Of a DNA stretch of 64,000 nt, positions 26,891-35,535 are shown in pieces; the first letter of the stretch is position 1, and each line of letters begins with the position of its first letter. The DNA lies in assembly GCA_021774785.1 (NCBI GenBank), contig JAJFIQ010000016.1, forward strand, positions 88,451-152,450, in the 5' to 3' direction. This stretch comes from Emcibacter sp. GTDB taxonomy: Bacteria > Pseudomonadota > Alphaproteobacteria > Sphingomonadales > Emcibacteraceae. The notes under the pieces are model-generated. The model had not been told where the DNA came from. It saw only the letters and a program-made list of their open reading frames with translations, and made no database searches. A program made the position numbers and the translations under genes.

Positions 26891-28867
26891 ATGACTAAAA
26901 TAAAACATTTAAAACTTGGGACTAAGGCCGCGACGATGTCGATGGCAGCGGTATTATCCTTTACGGGAATATCGGGCGTATATGCCGGCACTTCTGCTGA
27001 CGGAACGCTGGAATGGAGTGGTTTTCTGGAGAATGCCACATTTCTGCGTAAAGATGTGGGATTGGTAAAATTCCGTAATACTGTTCAGTTAGAACTGGTT
27101 AAGCAATTCAGTACAGGCAACACTTTCTCTGAGCTGTCATTCAATGTGACTTTTCGCGGGTCATATGATGGTGTTTATGACCTGAACAAGGACGATTTTG
27201 GACGTAATGCCGGCGGCCCCATTGAGCTGCAAAGCACATTCTCCGCTGGCCCGCCTTTTGTACCTCACGGGGGTGGACTGGTATCCACTGGTGCCTTTTT
27301 CTTTGGCTTTGATGTGGGGGCGAACCCCAATGAAGGCCTGATGGTCTTGGGCAGTGATTCCCACGCCAATGATCAGGGCGGGGTTTCTTTTGGGATTCCC
27401 GTGCGTCCTTGTGATGTTGATAGCCGGGGTTGTATTCCGGGTTATCTGGACCTTTCTTTGGATAATCTGCGTTTTCCAGAATTCAACAGCCGGATGGATT
27501 TCCTGCGTGAAGCCTATATTGATGGCAGCATTCCTTTCTCCAACGGTCATGAACTGAATATCCGTCTGGGTCGTCAGCAAGTTGTCTGGGGCCGTACAGA
27601 CCTGTTCCGGGTTTTGGATGTGATCAACCCTGTGGATTTCTCCCGTCAGAATATTTATGACGAGTTGGAAGATATTCGTATCCCCCAATGGATTTTGAAT
27701 TTGGATTATCGTATGGGTGCCGTAGGCAGCTTTGATGATTTGAATTTAAATCTGGTTTGGAATTTCGATAAATTCCGTCCTAATTCACTGGGGCAGGGCG
27801 GTACGCCTTATCAGATATTAGGGGCTGGCGGGTTTTTCCGTGGCATGAAAAACTGCTGGGATAATGGTTGTACGGTAGCCAATTTTGCCGGACTTCCTGT
27901 GCCGGGCACAACGGGCCTTGCGGCGACTGACTTTGCGCCGGGAACCCTTGGTATCCGTAGTGCGCAATTACCGGAATGGAAACTGGACAATACCCAGATC
28001 GGCTTTAAGGTCGAAGGCGTAAAAGGTGGTGTTGGATTTTCTGTTAACTATCTGACTTACCTGAGCCAATTACCTTCCTTGCGTGGTGGTAGTGTGGGAC
28101 CGGCGGCCTTGAATAACTTCACAGGTGAAGTGAAACAATGGCCTTATCTGATTGCTTTTGATATAGCCTTTCCGCGCATACATCTGTTTGGCGGGTCCAT
28201 GGACCTCTATGCGGACAGTATCAAATCTGTGTTCCGTGTTGAGGCGGCCTATACCACGGGCGAGGAATTTGCCAATACGCTCAGGCCAGAGCTTTTTTCC
28301 AAGAATGATGTCATCCGTTATGTCATCGGCTGGGATCGGGATACGTTCATTCCTTTCCTGAACAAGAATAAAGCCTTCCTCTTTTCCGCACAGTTATTTG
28401 GGCAGCATATCCTGAACCATGAACTGGAAGATACCCCAGCCACACTGGCGGGCATACCGGGCTTTACCAAGGCCGGTATTCCAGACTGGAAAGAAAACTG
28501 GATCATGACTTTCCTGATGAAAGGCTGGTACATGCAGAACCGTTTAAGTCCTCAGCTGTTATCGGCTTATGACTTCCGGGCGGGGGCGGCTGTTATTTCA
28601 CCGTCTGTTGACTGGCTGATTAATGATGACTGGCGTTTGATTATTGCCGCGAATTTCAAGTTCGGTAAAGGCCCGCGCAAGTTCGATGATTGTCGTTCGT
28701 GCAACCCATGGGGTCCGTTCACGGCAACACCATTCCATGCCGACCCCTTTGCAGCGGGATCTGTCGGACTTGGCGGATTTGAGCCTCTGGGACGTTTCCG
28801 CGCTGGGCCTATAGGTATGGCAAATCGTGAAGACGAAATTCAGATCACACTGCGCTATCGCTTCTAA
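26891..28867 (+). CDS. DUF1302 family outer-membrane protein
   Basis: A 658-residue protein with a signal peptide (about 1-32) followed by a strand-rich sequence with typical DUF1302 features: LEWSGFLENATFLRKD at the mature N-terminus, LRLGRQQVVWGRTDLFRVLDVINP-like text around residue 225 (here NIRLGRQQVVWGRTD) and the C-terminal aromatic ending ITLRYRF expected of an outer-membrane beta-barrel. DUF1302 genes are regularly paired with DUF1329, MMPL and YCF48-like genes in degraders of steroids, hydrocarbons and aromatics. A channel or receptor for a hydrophobic substrate is the usual proposal, but its activity is not firmly known. It follows the transporter after 53 bases. Confidence 0.87.
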   Translation: MTKIKHLKLGTKAATMSMAAVLSFTGISGVYAGTSADGTLEWSGFLENATFLRKDVGLVKFRNTVQLELVKQFSTGNTFSELSFNVTFRGSYDGVYDLNKDDFGRNAGGPIELQSTFSAGPPFVPHGGGLVSTGAFFFGFDVGANPNEGLMVLGSDSHANDQGGVSFGIPVRPCDVDSRGCIPGYLDLSLDNLRFPEFNSRMDFLREAYIDGSIPFSNGHELNIRLGRQQVVWGRTDLFRVLDVINPVDFSRQNIYDELEDIRIPQWILNLDYRMGAVGSFDDLNLNLVWNFDKFRPNSLGQGGTPYQILGAGGFFRGMKNCWDNGCTVANFAGLPVPGTTGLAATDFAPGTLGIRSAQLPEWKLDNTQIGFKVEGVKGGVGFSVNYLTYLSQLPSLRGGSVGPAALNNFTGEVKQWPYLIAFDIAFPRIHLFGGSMDLYADSIKSVFRVEAAYTTGEEFANTLRPELFSKNDVIRYVIGWDRDTFIPFLNKNKAFLFSAQLFGQHILNHELEDTPATLAGIPGFTKAGIPDWKENWIMTFLMKGWYMQNRLSPQLLSAYDFRAGAAVISPSVDWLINDDWRLIIAANFKFGKGPRKFDDCRSCNPWGPFTATPFHADPFAAGSVGLGGFEPLGRFRAGPIGMANREDEIQITLRYRF

Positions 28868-28893
28868 GAATTGATTTAACGAAGGATTTTAAA

Positions 28894-30207
28894 ATGAAAA
28901 ATTTAATTACGAGTATGATAACGGGTGCGGTTCTGGGGCTGGGGGCAACATCAGCCACTGCCGCAGACATGAATGATGTTGAAAAATCATTCTACCCCTA
29001 CAAGAACAGCGTTCCCAGCCATGAAGGTTTGTCTGCGGGTATGACCATTAATCAGTCCAATGTGGAGCAGTTCAAGGATATTCTTGATGAAGGTATGTAT
29101 CAGTTCATCAAGGATGGGTGGACAGAGATGAGTGTCACCGACACTATGGCATTCGAATTGAATACCTCTTATATCGAAGCAACAAAAAACGGTATGGGTA
29201 AAGTATCGCTCGGGGAAAAACCAGGTGATATTAGAGGATTTGTTGCCGGTCGGCCTTTCCCGCAGGAGCCGAGTATGGATGATCCCCGCGCTGGTGAAAA
29301 ACTCGCCTGGAATTATAAATATGGCTATAACTGGGGTGATAATGCGGCAATTTACCCATTCTACTGGAAATTCCGTGATCTGAATTCAGAAAAAATTGAA
29401 AGAACGCTGAAATTTAACTTTCACTTTCTGAATCTGAAACATCGGGTGAATGACGATCCAAAGCCCGACCTGCCAAAGAACCCCGCTAATTTATTCCGTG
29501 GTATTTATGTGCAGGTTCTGGAACCCTTTGATGTGAAGAATACCCAGCTCTTGATCCATCGCTATGAAGATGATTTGAAGCGGGACAACGCGTGGTTATA
29601 TCTGGGATTCCAGCGTCGTGTGCGTCGGCTGGCAACGGGTCAGATTACCGATAGTTTCTTAGGGTCCGACCTGATGATCGAGGATTTTGAAGGTTACAAC
29701 GGGCGTATTTCTGATATGTCCTGGTCCTATAAGGGCACCAAGAATGTCATGCTGCCCTTCTATAAGCATAATGATCAGAAGCTTACCGAAGATCATAAAA
29801 CGCCCGATGGCTTCCAATTTATTGAGTTCGGTGGCAAGGGCGGTTGTTTCCCACAGATCGACTGGCAATTACGCAAAGTATATGTAGTTGAATCAGCGCC
29901 TGTTGATCCAAACCACCCCATCAGCAAGCGGGTTCATTATGTTGATGCGGAAACATTCACTCTACCCCGGACGGTAATTTATGACCGCAAGGGTGAGTTA
30001 TGGAAAACCTTTATCATTGGTCAGGCCCATCCGGATCATCATCTGCCGAAGAATAAGGGCACCGGGGTCTCCATTGATGATTCCTTTATGATGCTGGATG
30101 TTCAGGGTGCTCATTGCACAACCGGCCAGTTTAAAGGTCAGGTAGACCCCGCTCTTAACCCACGTAAGAAATTTACCGTTCAGAATATGCGTGTGACTGG
30201 TAAATAA
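28894..30207 (+). CDS. DUF1329 family periplasmic protein
   Basis: A 437-residue protein with a signal peptide (about 1-23, cleaved after ATAA) and the DUF1329 fold, which is related to LolA/LolB lipoprotein-sorting proteins that carry hydrophobic cargo in the periplasm. Family text includes YPYKNSVPSHEGLSAGMTI at the mature start, AWNYKYGYNWGD, a GWTYLGFQRRVRR-like block (here WLYLGFQRRVRRL) and the FIEFGGKGGCFPQIDWQLRK segment. It lies 26 bases after the DUF1302 gene, its usual partner. A shuttle between the inner-membrane transporter and the outer-membrane protein is inferred. A broken copy of its last 15 codons reappears at 30862. Confidence 0.87.
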   Translation: MKNLITSMITGAVLGLGATSATAADMNDVEKSFYPYKNSVPSHEGLSAGMTINQSNVEQFKDILDEGMYQFIKDGWTEMSVTDTMAFELNTSYIEATKNGMGKVSLGEKPGDIRGFVAGRPFPQEPSMDDPRAGEKLAWNYKYGYNWGDNAAIYPFYWKFRDLNSEKIERTLKFNFHFLNLKHRVNDDPKPDLPKNPANLFRGIYVQVLEPFDVKNTQLLIHRYEDDLKRDNAWLYLGFQRRVRRLATGQITDSFLGSDLMIEDFEGYNGRISDMSWSYKGTKNVMLPFYKHNDQKLTEDHKTPDGFQFIEFGGKGGCFPQIDWQLRKVYVVESAPVDPNHPISKRVHYVDAETFTLPRTVIYDRKGELWKTFIIGQAHPDHHLPKNKGTGVSIDDSFMMLDVQGAHCTTGQFKGQVDPALNPRKKFTVQNMRVTGK

Positions 30208-30222
30208 ACTTTCATGCAGCAG

Positions 30223-30256
30223 CCGGGGGCTGGATTACTCCGCCCCCGGATTTTTT
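30223..30256 (+). terminator. Intercistronic hairpin after DUF1329, terminator or attenuator
   Basis: CCGGGGGC (30223-30230) pairs with GCCCCCGG (30242-30249) around an 11-base loop and is followed by ATTTTTT. It stands between the DUF1329 and AhpD genes of the same direction, so it may lower downstream expression rather than end the operon. A decayed copy lies at about 30922-30945. Confidence 0.7.
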
Positions 30257-30273
30257 AAAAAAGGATTATCAAA

Positions 30274-30837
30274 ATGCCTTATTTACCTTCTTTAAAAAGT
30301 GGTACGTTGTTTGATGTTTTCAAACAATATCCACATTTCTCACATTCATTACATCTCTTTCTTCAGGATTTATTGCGCGGACCATCGCCGTTTAGTGTAG
30401 CGGAACGCGAACTCATTGCCGGATATGTTTCCGGCTTGAACAAATGTGAATTTTGTTGCGGAACACATGCAGGTTTGGCGGAGCGGCTTGGCGGATGGGA
30501 GGGTCTGGTGGAAATATTCCTTAACGACCAGCCCTATGAGCCGGAGAATCCAAAAATGGCTTCAATATTAGCTTATGTACGTAAGCTGACACTGGATATT
30601 GATAAGGTCGGACAAGAGGACATCGATGTGCTTTTGGTAGATGGCTGGGATGAACAGGCCGTTGTTCACGCCAATCTTGTATGCGGTGCGTTTAATCTGT
30701 TCAATCGTTGGGTTACTGGCTTGGGCGTGTCGGGGGATCCGCAATATGTTAAGGGCACTATTAAACAACTGCTCAGTGCCGGCTACGTTGGCGTTAACGA
30801 TATGATTGAAAATTTTTTATTAAAACAGTCTACCTAA
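30274..30837 (+). CDS. AhpD-like / carboxymuconolactone decarboxylase-family protein
   Basis: A 187-residue protein of the AhpD/CMD superfamily. The redox motif C58-E-F-C61 with H65 (CEFCCGTH) matches the CxxCxxxH active site of AhpD-type peroxidase-related proteins, and the preceding helix (SVAERELIAGYVSGLN) carries the usual proton-relay Glu. It probably removes peroxides made during aromatic oxidation, though its exact substrate is unknown. AAGGATT precedes the ATG by 6 bases. The gene sits between the true DUF1329 3' end and a duplicate remnant of it, suggesting it arrived or was rearranged within this operon. Confidence 0.82.
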   Translation: MPYLPSLKSGTLFDVFKQYPHFSHSLHLFLQDLLRGPSPFSVAERELIAGYVSGLNKCEFCCGTHAGLAERLGGWEGLVEIFLNDQPYEPENPKMASILAYVRKLTLDIDKVGQEDIDVLLVDGWDEQAVVHANLVCGAFNLFNRWVTGLGVSGDPQYVKGTIKQLLSAGYVGVNDMIENFLLKQST

Positions 30838-30861
30838 GTTGATTGATGTTCACGTACGTCA

Positions 30862-30906
30862 CGCAAGATATTCACGGTGCGTAATATGCGCGTGACAGGT
30901 AAATAA
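30862..30906 (+). pseudogene. Remnant of a second DUF1329 gene (last 15 codons)
   Basis: The frame reads RKIFTVRNMRVTGK-stop, against RKKFTVQNMRVTGK-stop at the true DUF1329 end (30163-30207). The bases after both stops also match: CATGCA, then a GC-rich hairpin around ATTAC, then a purine-rich leader and an ATG. No upstream coding part remains. Confidence 0.75.
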
Positions 30907-30969
30907 AATACCATGCAACTACGGGGCAGAATTACGCCGCCCCCGGTTATTTAAGATAGGAAATCAAAA

Positions 30970-31575
30970 ATGGTAAGCAGTTCCATAAGTCCGGTCGAGG
31001 TCAACATCTTCTTTAATTTCAGAAGCCCTTATTGTTATCTGGCGTCCAAGAGGATGTTTACCACCTTTGAAGAATATCACGCCAAAATGATCTGGAAACC
31101 ATTTGGGGGATGGTCTGGCAGGTCAGCTCCAGAGCGGGCAAAAATTAAAATCCCCCTGGTCCGTCAGGATGTGGAACGCAGTGCCCGAAAATTAGGAATT
31201 CCTTTCATACCACCCCCCATAGAAACGGACCCAACGCTCGCCGGAGCCGTATCATTGGTCGCCGAACAGGAAGGTGTGCTTGAGGAATATGTGGTTGAGG
31301 TCATGCGCAAAGAATGGGCGGAAGGGTGCAATATTGGCGATATTAATGTTCTGTTGGAGGTTGGCGAAGAAATCGGCCTTGGTCGAGGTGCCATCACCCG
31401 CGCCAGTGATAACAAAGCCCTGTTTAAAAAGATGAATGAAAATTGGGAAGAAGCTCAGATACGGGGCGTATTCGGGGTTCCGACATTCGTTGTCGGCGAT
31501 CAGATTTTCTGGGGCAATGATCGTATCGACTGCCTGAAGGACCATCTGCATGACTTGAGATTGCGGAAAATATAA
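30970..31575 (+). CDS. DsbA-family 2-hydroxychromene-2-carboxylate isomerase-like protein
   Basis: A 201-residue thioredoxin-fold protein of the HCCA isomerase/GST-kappa group. It shows the N-terminal NFRSPYCYLA (usually DFxSPYSYLA), the IPF-type cis-proline region and FGVPTFVVGDQIFWGNDRID at the C-terminus, which is strongly conserved in this family. Members isomerise naphthalene-derived intermediates with glutathione (NahD) or act as general glutathione-dependent enzymes. Its position between aromatic-degradation genes and directly before a GST gene fits processing of an aromatic-pathway intermediate. A specific substrate cannot be named. It starts where the duplicated leader of the DUF1329 remnant ends. 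Confidence 0.8.
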   Translation: MVSSSISPVEVNIFFNFRSPYCYLASKRMFTTFEEYHAKMIWKPFGGWSGRSAPERAKIKIPLVRQDVERSARKLGIPFIPPPIETDPTLAGAVSLVAEQEGVLEEYVVEVMRKEWAEGCNIGDINVLLEVGEEIGLGRGAITRASDNKALFKKMNENWEEAQIRGVFGVPTFVVGDQIFWGNDRIDCLKDHLHDLRLRKI

Positions 31576-31584
31576 GGATATGTC

Positions 31585-32232
31585 ATGAAACTTTATTATC
31601 GTCAAGATTGCCCATTTTGTTGGAAAGTAAGACTTTTTCTACAGGAATCTGGCATTCAGGCTCAGGAATTTTCGGTGCAATTGGGCCAAATGCACCCTGA
31701 TGTCGTGGCTCTGAACCCCAACGGAACGGTGCCTGTTCTGATTGATGGAGAATTGGTTCTTTGGGAATCTGCTGTGATTATTGAATATCTGGTTGATGAT
31801 TTCTCAAAAACCTCTCTGTTGGACGGCTCATCTGTTACCCGTGCCCTCATCAGGCAACTACATAGTTACAGCGATAATAGAATAGGCAAAGTTTTATTCC
31901 CCTTTATCAAGCAGATTCGGGACAGTGTAAACGGCAAAGTGACAGACGAGCTTTATCAATCGACAGCAAATAACTGGGTAATAATTCAGGAAACCCTTGC
32001 CGCACAGCTTGGTGACAAAGACTTTTTTGGAGAGAATTTTTCCGTAGCTGAATGCGCTTTAATCCCGAGATTTGCGCTCGCGATAGTTTATGGGCTGCCC
32101 TTAAATGATGATTTTCCGAACCTGAAAGCGTGGTTCCAGAGATGCATGAAACGGCCTTCATTCATGGCTAGTTTGCCCGAAGCTTTTCCGGGTATTGATC
32201 AAATGATAAAATTAGAAAATTTACAGATTTGA
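31585..32232 (+). CDS. Glutathione S-transferase family protein
   Basis: A 215-residue soluble GST-like protein. The N-terminal thioredoxin domain starts MKLYYRQDCPFCWKVR, with a glutaredoxin-like C9-P-F-C12, and continues to the glutathione-binding LNPNGTVPVLIDG and the WESAVIIEYL segment. A helical C-terminal domain follows to residue 215. The CxxC start suggests an omega-like or glutaredoxin-like activity such as reductive removal of a bound group. AAGGATAT precedes ATG 31585. Its stop overlaps a candidate activator site for the phenol operon. A role in handling reactive products of phenol breakdown is inferred from place only. Confidence 0.85.
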   Translation: MKLYYRQDCPFCWKVRLFLQESGIQAQEFSVQLGQMHPDVVALNPNGTVPVLIDGELVLWESAVIIEYLVDDFSKTSLLDGSSVTRALIRQLHSYSDNRIGKVLFPFIKQIRDSVNGKVTDELYQSTANNWVIIQETLAAQLGDKDFFGENFSVAECALIPRFALAIVYGLPLNDDFPNLKAWFQRCMKRPSFMASLPEAFPGIDQMIKLENLQI

Positions 32233-32244
32233 TCATTTCATCAA
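32229..32244. promoter_or_regulatory. Candidate DmpR/MopR-type activator site
   Basis: TTGATCATTTCATCAA contains the perfect dyad TTGAT-N6-ATCAA, about 110 bases upstream of the -24 box of the phenol operon. Activators of the XylR/DmpR class bind A/T-rich dyads at about this distance. It overlaps the stop codon of the GST gene. Confidence 0.5.
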
Positions 32245-32344
32245 TATATAAATTTCAGACGAGGGAGAGATTTTTAATAAGTTTAATAATTTCTAAAACA
32301 CCTTTTATAACAGATGGTTAAAAAAGTTTTACAAATTAAATAAC

Positions 32345-32362
32345 TTGGCATGTTCCTTGCTA
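32345..32362 (+). promoter_or_regulatory. Sigma-54 promoter of the phenol operon
   Basis: TTGGCATGTTCCTTGCTA matches the -24/-12 consensus with GG (32347-32348) and GC (32359-32360) 10 bases apart, about 40 bases before the dmpK start. The first seven bases equal those of the promoter at 23299. Confidence 0.85.
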
Positions 32363-32400
32363 TTAATAGGCGTAATATACGGACAAAGACAGGAAATTGA

Positions 32401-32697
32401 ATGACACGAATTAAACAGGAAGATCGGGACCGCTTACAGGTATATCGAAAGTCGGTACGTGTGTTTGGCATACGAAAAGGCAAATTCCTGGAGTTTGACT
32501 TTACCGTTGGATGTGAGGAATTGACCATTGAGCTGGTCATGCCATATCCCATTTTTAAGGAATTTTGTGAAACCAATCATGTGGCGGAAATTTTATGTGA
32601 TGAAGGCATTAATGATGATTTTGACAGATTGGCTGGGGGCGTATTGCCGCAATTATATGACGAGAAAAATATTATACAGTTGGGAGACTTCAAGTGA
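32401..32697 (+). CDS. dmpK: Phenol hydroxylase P0 / assembly protein (DmpK)
   Basis: A 98-residue protein of the phenol hydroxylase P0 family. DmpK-type proteins help load iron into or assemble the oxygenase and are not part of the active complex. It is recognised by VYRKSVRVFGIRKGKFLEFDF near residue 16 and by length and place, first in the operon just behind the sigma-54 promoter. It overlaps the next gene by four bases (GTGA), with GGGAGA (32682-32687) as the ribosome site for that gene. Confidence 0.85.
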   Translation: MTRIKQEDRDRLQVYRKSVRVFGIRKGKFLEFDFTVGCEELTIELVMPYPIFKEFCETNHVAEILCDEGINDDFDRLAGGVLPQLYDEKNIIQLGDFK

Positions 32698-33692
32698 GTT
32701 TGGAAATTAAAACGAATGTTATTCAGCCACGGCGGCATACCTATTCTCATATCGCTAAAAGGCTTGGGGCGGACAAACCGGCGACCCGCTATCAGGAAGG
32801 GACCTGGGACCTTCAGCCAACGGTTAATTTTCACTACCGCCCAACATGGAAGCCAGATCAGGAACTGTATGACAAGAGCCTGACCAGCATCCAGATGGAA
32901 GATTGGTATACATTCAATGATCCCCGACAGATGTATTACGGCACCTATACCATGGCCCGTCATAAAATGATGGAAGCCGAAGAGAGTCACTTTAAATTCA
33001 TTGATAAAAGTAACATGATCGGTCTGATGGATGCTGACTGGCAGCAAAAAATCAAGACGTTCTTATTGCCGCTGCGCCATTTTGAATGGGGGGCCAATAT
33101 GAATAATTGTGATTGTTCGGATAAAGCTTATGGCACAGCCATCAGTCAGGTGGCGCTATTTGCCGCCATGGACAGGTTGGGCATGGCGCAAATTATCAGC
33201 CGCGTCGGCTTACTGTTGGATGACAACACTGGAAAAAGTCTGGATCAGGCCAAGGTTGACTGGCTGGAAAGTGATTTGTGGCAGGGTGTGCGCAAAATGG
33301 TTGAGGACAGCTTTGTGCTGGATGACTGGTTTGAACTGCTGGTGGCCCAAAATCTATGTATGGATGGTGTCGTTTTCCCGCTTTTTTATCATTATTTTGA
33401 GGACGCCGGTATCAGGCAAGGCGGAACAGCTATGTCCATGCTCAATGAATTTATGCAGGACTGGGGCAAGGACGAAAAAAGATGGCTGGATCAGCTATTG
33501 AAAGTTACAGCAGCTGAAAGCGCGGAAAATGCAGCCCTATTGTCAAAATGGGCAGCCACATGGACAGAACGGGCGGTCACGGCTTTCACGCCCATTGCCA
33601 AGCATGTGTTGGGGGATGAGGCTGCTGATGTCATGTCGTCTATTCGGGCAGAGATAACAAAACGGGCAAAAAAGTCCGGTATTGAAATATAG
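32694..33692 (+). CDS. dmpL: Phenol hydroxylase P1, oxygenase beta subunit (DmpL)
   Basis: A 332-residue ferritin-like subunit without iron ligands, which stabilises the diiron alpha subunit in the multicomponent phenol 2-hydroxylase. Typical text includes RRHTYSHIAKRLGADKPATRYQEGTWDLQP near the N-terminus (split here by eye), WYTFNDPRQMYYGTYT and the WGANMNNC region. It starts with GTG, coupled to dmpK. The complex turns phenol into catechol with NADH and oxygen in the cytoplasm. Confidence 0.92.
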   Translation: MSLEIKTNVIQPRRHTYSHIAKRLGADKPATRYQEGTWDLQPTVNFHYRPTWKPDQELYDKSLTSIQMEDWYTFNDPRQMYYGTYTMARHKMMEAEESHFKFIDKSNMIGLMDADWQQKIKTFLLPLRHFEWGANMNNCDCSDKAYGTAISQVALFAAMDRLGMAQIISRVGLLLDDNTGKSLDQAKVDWLESDLWQGVRKMVEDSFVLDDWFELLVAQNLCMDGVVFPLFYHYFEDAGIRQGGTAMSMLNEFMQDWGKDEKRWLDQLLKVTAAESAENAALLSKWAATWTERAVTAFTPIAKHVLGDEAADVMSSIRAEITKRAKKSGIEI

Positions 33693-33701
33693 GAGAAAGT
33701 C

Positions 33702-33974
33702 ATGAGCAGGATTGTATCAATCACATTGCAGAATAACGACGATGCCCGACCGATCATAGAGGCCATCGAAAAAGATAATCCCGATGCCACGGTTAACCTT
33801 TATCCGGCAATGGTCAAGATTGACTGTGATGGTCGTTTGATCGTCAAACAGGAAACCGTCGAAGGGCTTCTGGGCCGGGAATGGGACGTACAGGAATTAC
33901 ACCTGAGCATCGTCAGTATCGCGGGAAATGTGGACGAAGAAGACGATTATTTTGAGTTAAGCTGGAATATATAG
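33702..33974 (+). CDS. dmpM: Phenol hydroxylase P2, effector protein (DmpM)
   Basis: A 90-residue cofactor-free regulatory subunit of the MmoB/DmpM family. It binds the oxygenase and is required for full turnover. MSRIVSITLQNNDDARPIIEAIE and the C-terminal half resemble DmpM in length and pattern. AGGAGAAAG lies directly upstream of ATG 33702. It sits in its standard place between the beta and alpha subunit genes. Confidence 0.9.
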   Translation: MSRIVSITLQNNDDARPIIEAIEKDNPDATVNLYPAMVKIDCDGRLIVKQETVEGLLGREWDVQELHLSIVSIAGNVDEEDDYFELSWNI

Positions 33975-33984
33975 GAGCAGAGAT

Positions 33985-35502
33985 ATGGCTGAAAAAAGAA
34001 AAAAGAAACTGGGCATTAAACAACGCTATTCCATGCTTACACGTGGTCTTGGTTGGGATACCACCTATCAGCCTATGGACAAAGTTTTTCCCTATGATAA
34101 TTATGAAGGCATTATCATTCATGACTGGGAAGGCTGGGAAGACCCTTTCCGTCTGACCATGGATGCCTACTGGAAATTCCAGTCGGAAAAGGAGAAAAAG
34201 CTCTATGCGGTGATTGATAGCTTTGCCCAGAATAATGGTCACCTTGGCATTACCGATGCCCGTTATGTTAATGCGATCAAGCTGTTCCTGACCGGAGTTT
34301 CGCCACTGGAATATCAGGCCGCACGCGGTTTTACCCATGTGGGCCGTCAATTTCGTGGTGTGGGACCAAGGGTTGCCTGTCAGATGCAGGCCATAGACGA
34401 ACTGCGCCATGTGCAAACCCAGATTCATTCCATGAGCCATTATAATAAATTTTTTGATGGGCTTCACAGCGCCCCGCACATGCATGACCGGGTCTGGTAT
34501 CTGTCGGTTCCTAAATCATTCTTTGACGATGCCCGTACCGCTGGGCCGTTTGAATTTCTGACCTCTATTTCATTTGCTTTTGAATATGTGCTGACCAACC
34601 TGCTGTTTGTGCCCTTCATGTCGGGTGCGGCCTTTAATGGTGATATGGCGACAGTGACCTTTGGTTTCTCTGCCCAGTCTGACGAAGCCCGTCACATGAC
34701 CCTGGGGCTGGAGGTGATTAAATTCATGCTTGAACAGGATGAGCGCAATATCCCCATTGTACAGCGCTGGATGGATAAATGGTTCTGGCGCGGCACACGT
34801 ATGCTTACCCTCGTTGGCATGATGATGGATTATATGCTACCTAAGCGTGTTATGTCATGGCGTGAAGCATGGGATATTTATTTTACCGAAGCGGGCGGAG
34901 CTCTGTTTGCAGACCTTGCGCGTTACGGGATCAAACCACCAAAATATGCCGATATTGCCACCAAAGAGGCTGAACATATCAGCCATCAGGCGTGGAATAT
35001 TTTCTATAACTATACTCATGCGGCGGCTTTTCATACGTGGATTCCGGAGAAGGAAGAACTGGACTGGCTGTCAGAGAAATATCCGGACACTTTCGATAAA
35101 TATTATCGTCCACGCCTTGAATATCTGGACAAGGAAGAAAAGGCCGGACGGCGTTTTTATAACGATATCCTGCCCATGTTGTGTCAGGTATGCCAAATCC
35201 CCATGGGCTTTACCGACATGGATGATCCGACAACCATTTCCTTTCATTCATCGGAATATCAGGGCAATAAATATCACACTTGTTCTCATGGTTGTAAGGA
35301 TATCTTTGATTATGAGCCTGAGAAATATGTTCAGGCCTGGTTACCGGTTCATCAGATTTATCAGGGCAATTGTGGCGGGGCCGAAGTTCCCGATGTGCTT
35401 AAATGGTACAACTTCAATCTGGGCGCAGATAATATGGAATATCAAGGATCACCCGATCAGAAGTTATGGGATGAGTGGCAGGCCCACCGTAAGAAAGCCT
35501 GA
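33985..35502 (+). CDS. dmpN: Phenol hydroxylase P3, oxygenase alpha subunit (DmpN)
   Basis: Catalytic diiron subunit, 505 residues, that inserts oxygen into phenol at the ortho position. The six iron ligands expected for the family can be read as E109, E139, H142 (in DELRH), E200, E234 and H237 (in SDEARH). A C-terminal YHS-like cysteine-rich part (CQVCQIPMG, then YHTCSHGCKDIF) is also usual. A GGAG ribosome site precedes ATG 33985. Nothing is missing, so the hydroxylase should be active. Substrate range (phenol, cresols, dimethylphenols) cannot be judged by eye. Confidence 0.94.
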   Translation: MAEKRKKKLGIKQRYSMLTRGLGWDTTYQPMDKVFPYDNYEGIIIHDWEGWEDPFRLTMDAYWKFQSEKEKKLYAVIDSFAQNNGHLGITDARYVNAIKLFLTGVSPLEYQAARGFTHVGRQFRGVGPRVACQMQAIDELRHVQTQIHSMSHYNKFFDGLHSAPHMHDRVWYLSVPKSFFDDARTAGPFEFLTSISFAFEYVLTNLLFVPFMSGAAFNGDMATVTFGFSAQSDEARHMTLGLEVIKFMLEQDERNIPIVQRWMDKWFWRGTRMLTLVGMMMDYMLPKRVMSWREAWDIYFTEAGGALFADLARYGIKPPKYADIATKEAEHISHQAWNIFYNYTHAAAFHTWIPEKEELDWLSEKYPDTFDKYYRPRLEYLDKEEKAGRRFYNDILPMLCQVCQIPMGFTDMDDPTTISFHSSEYQGNKYHTCSHGCKDIFDYEPEKYVQAWLPVHQIYQGNCGGAEVPDVLKWYNFNLGADNMEYQGSPDQKLWDEWQAHRKKA

Positions 35503-35535
35503 CATGCAACAAACATTAGAACAAGGATTGATGAG

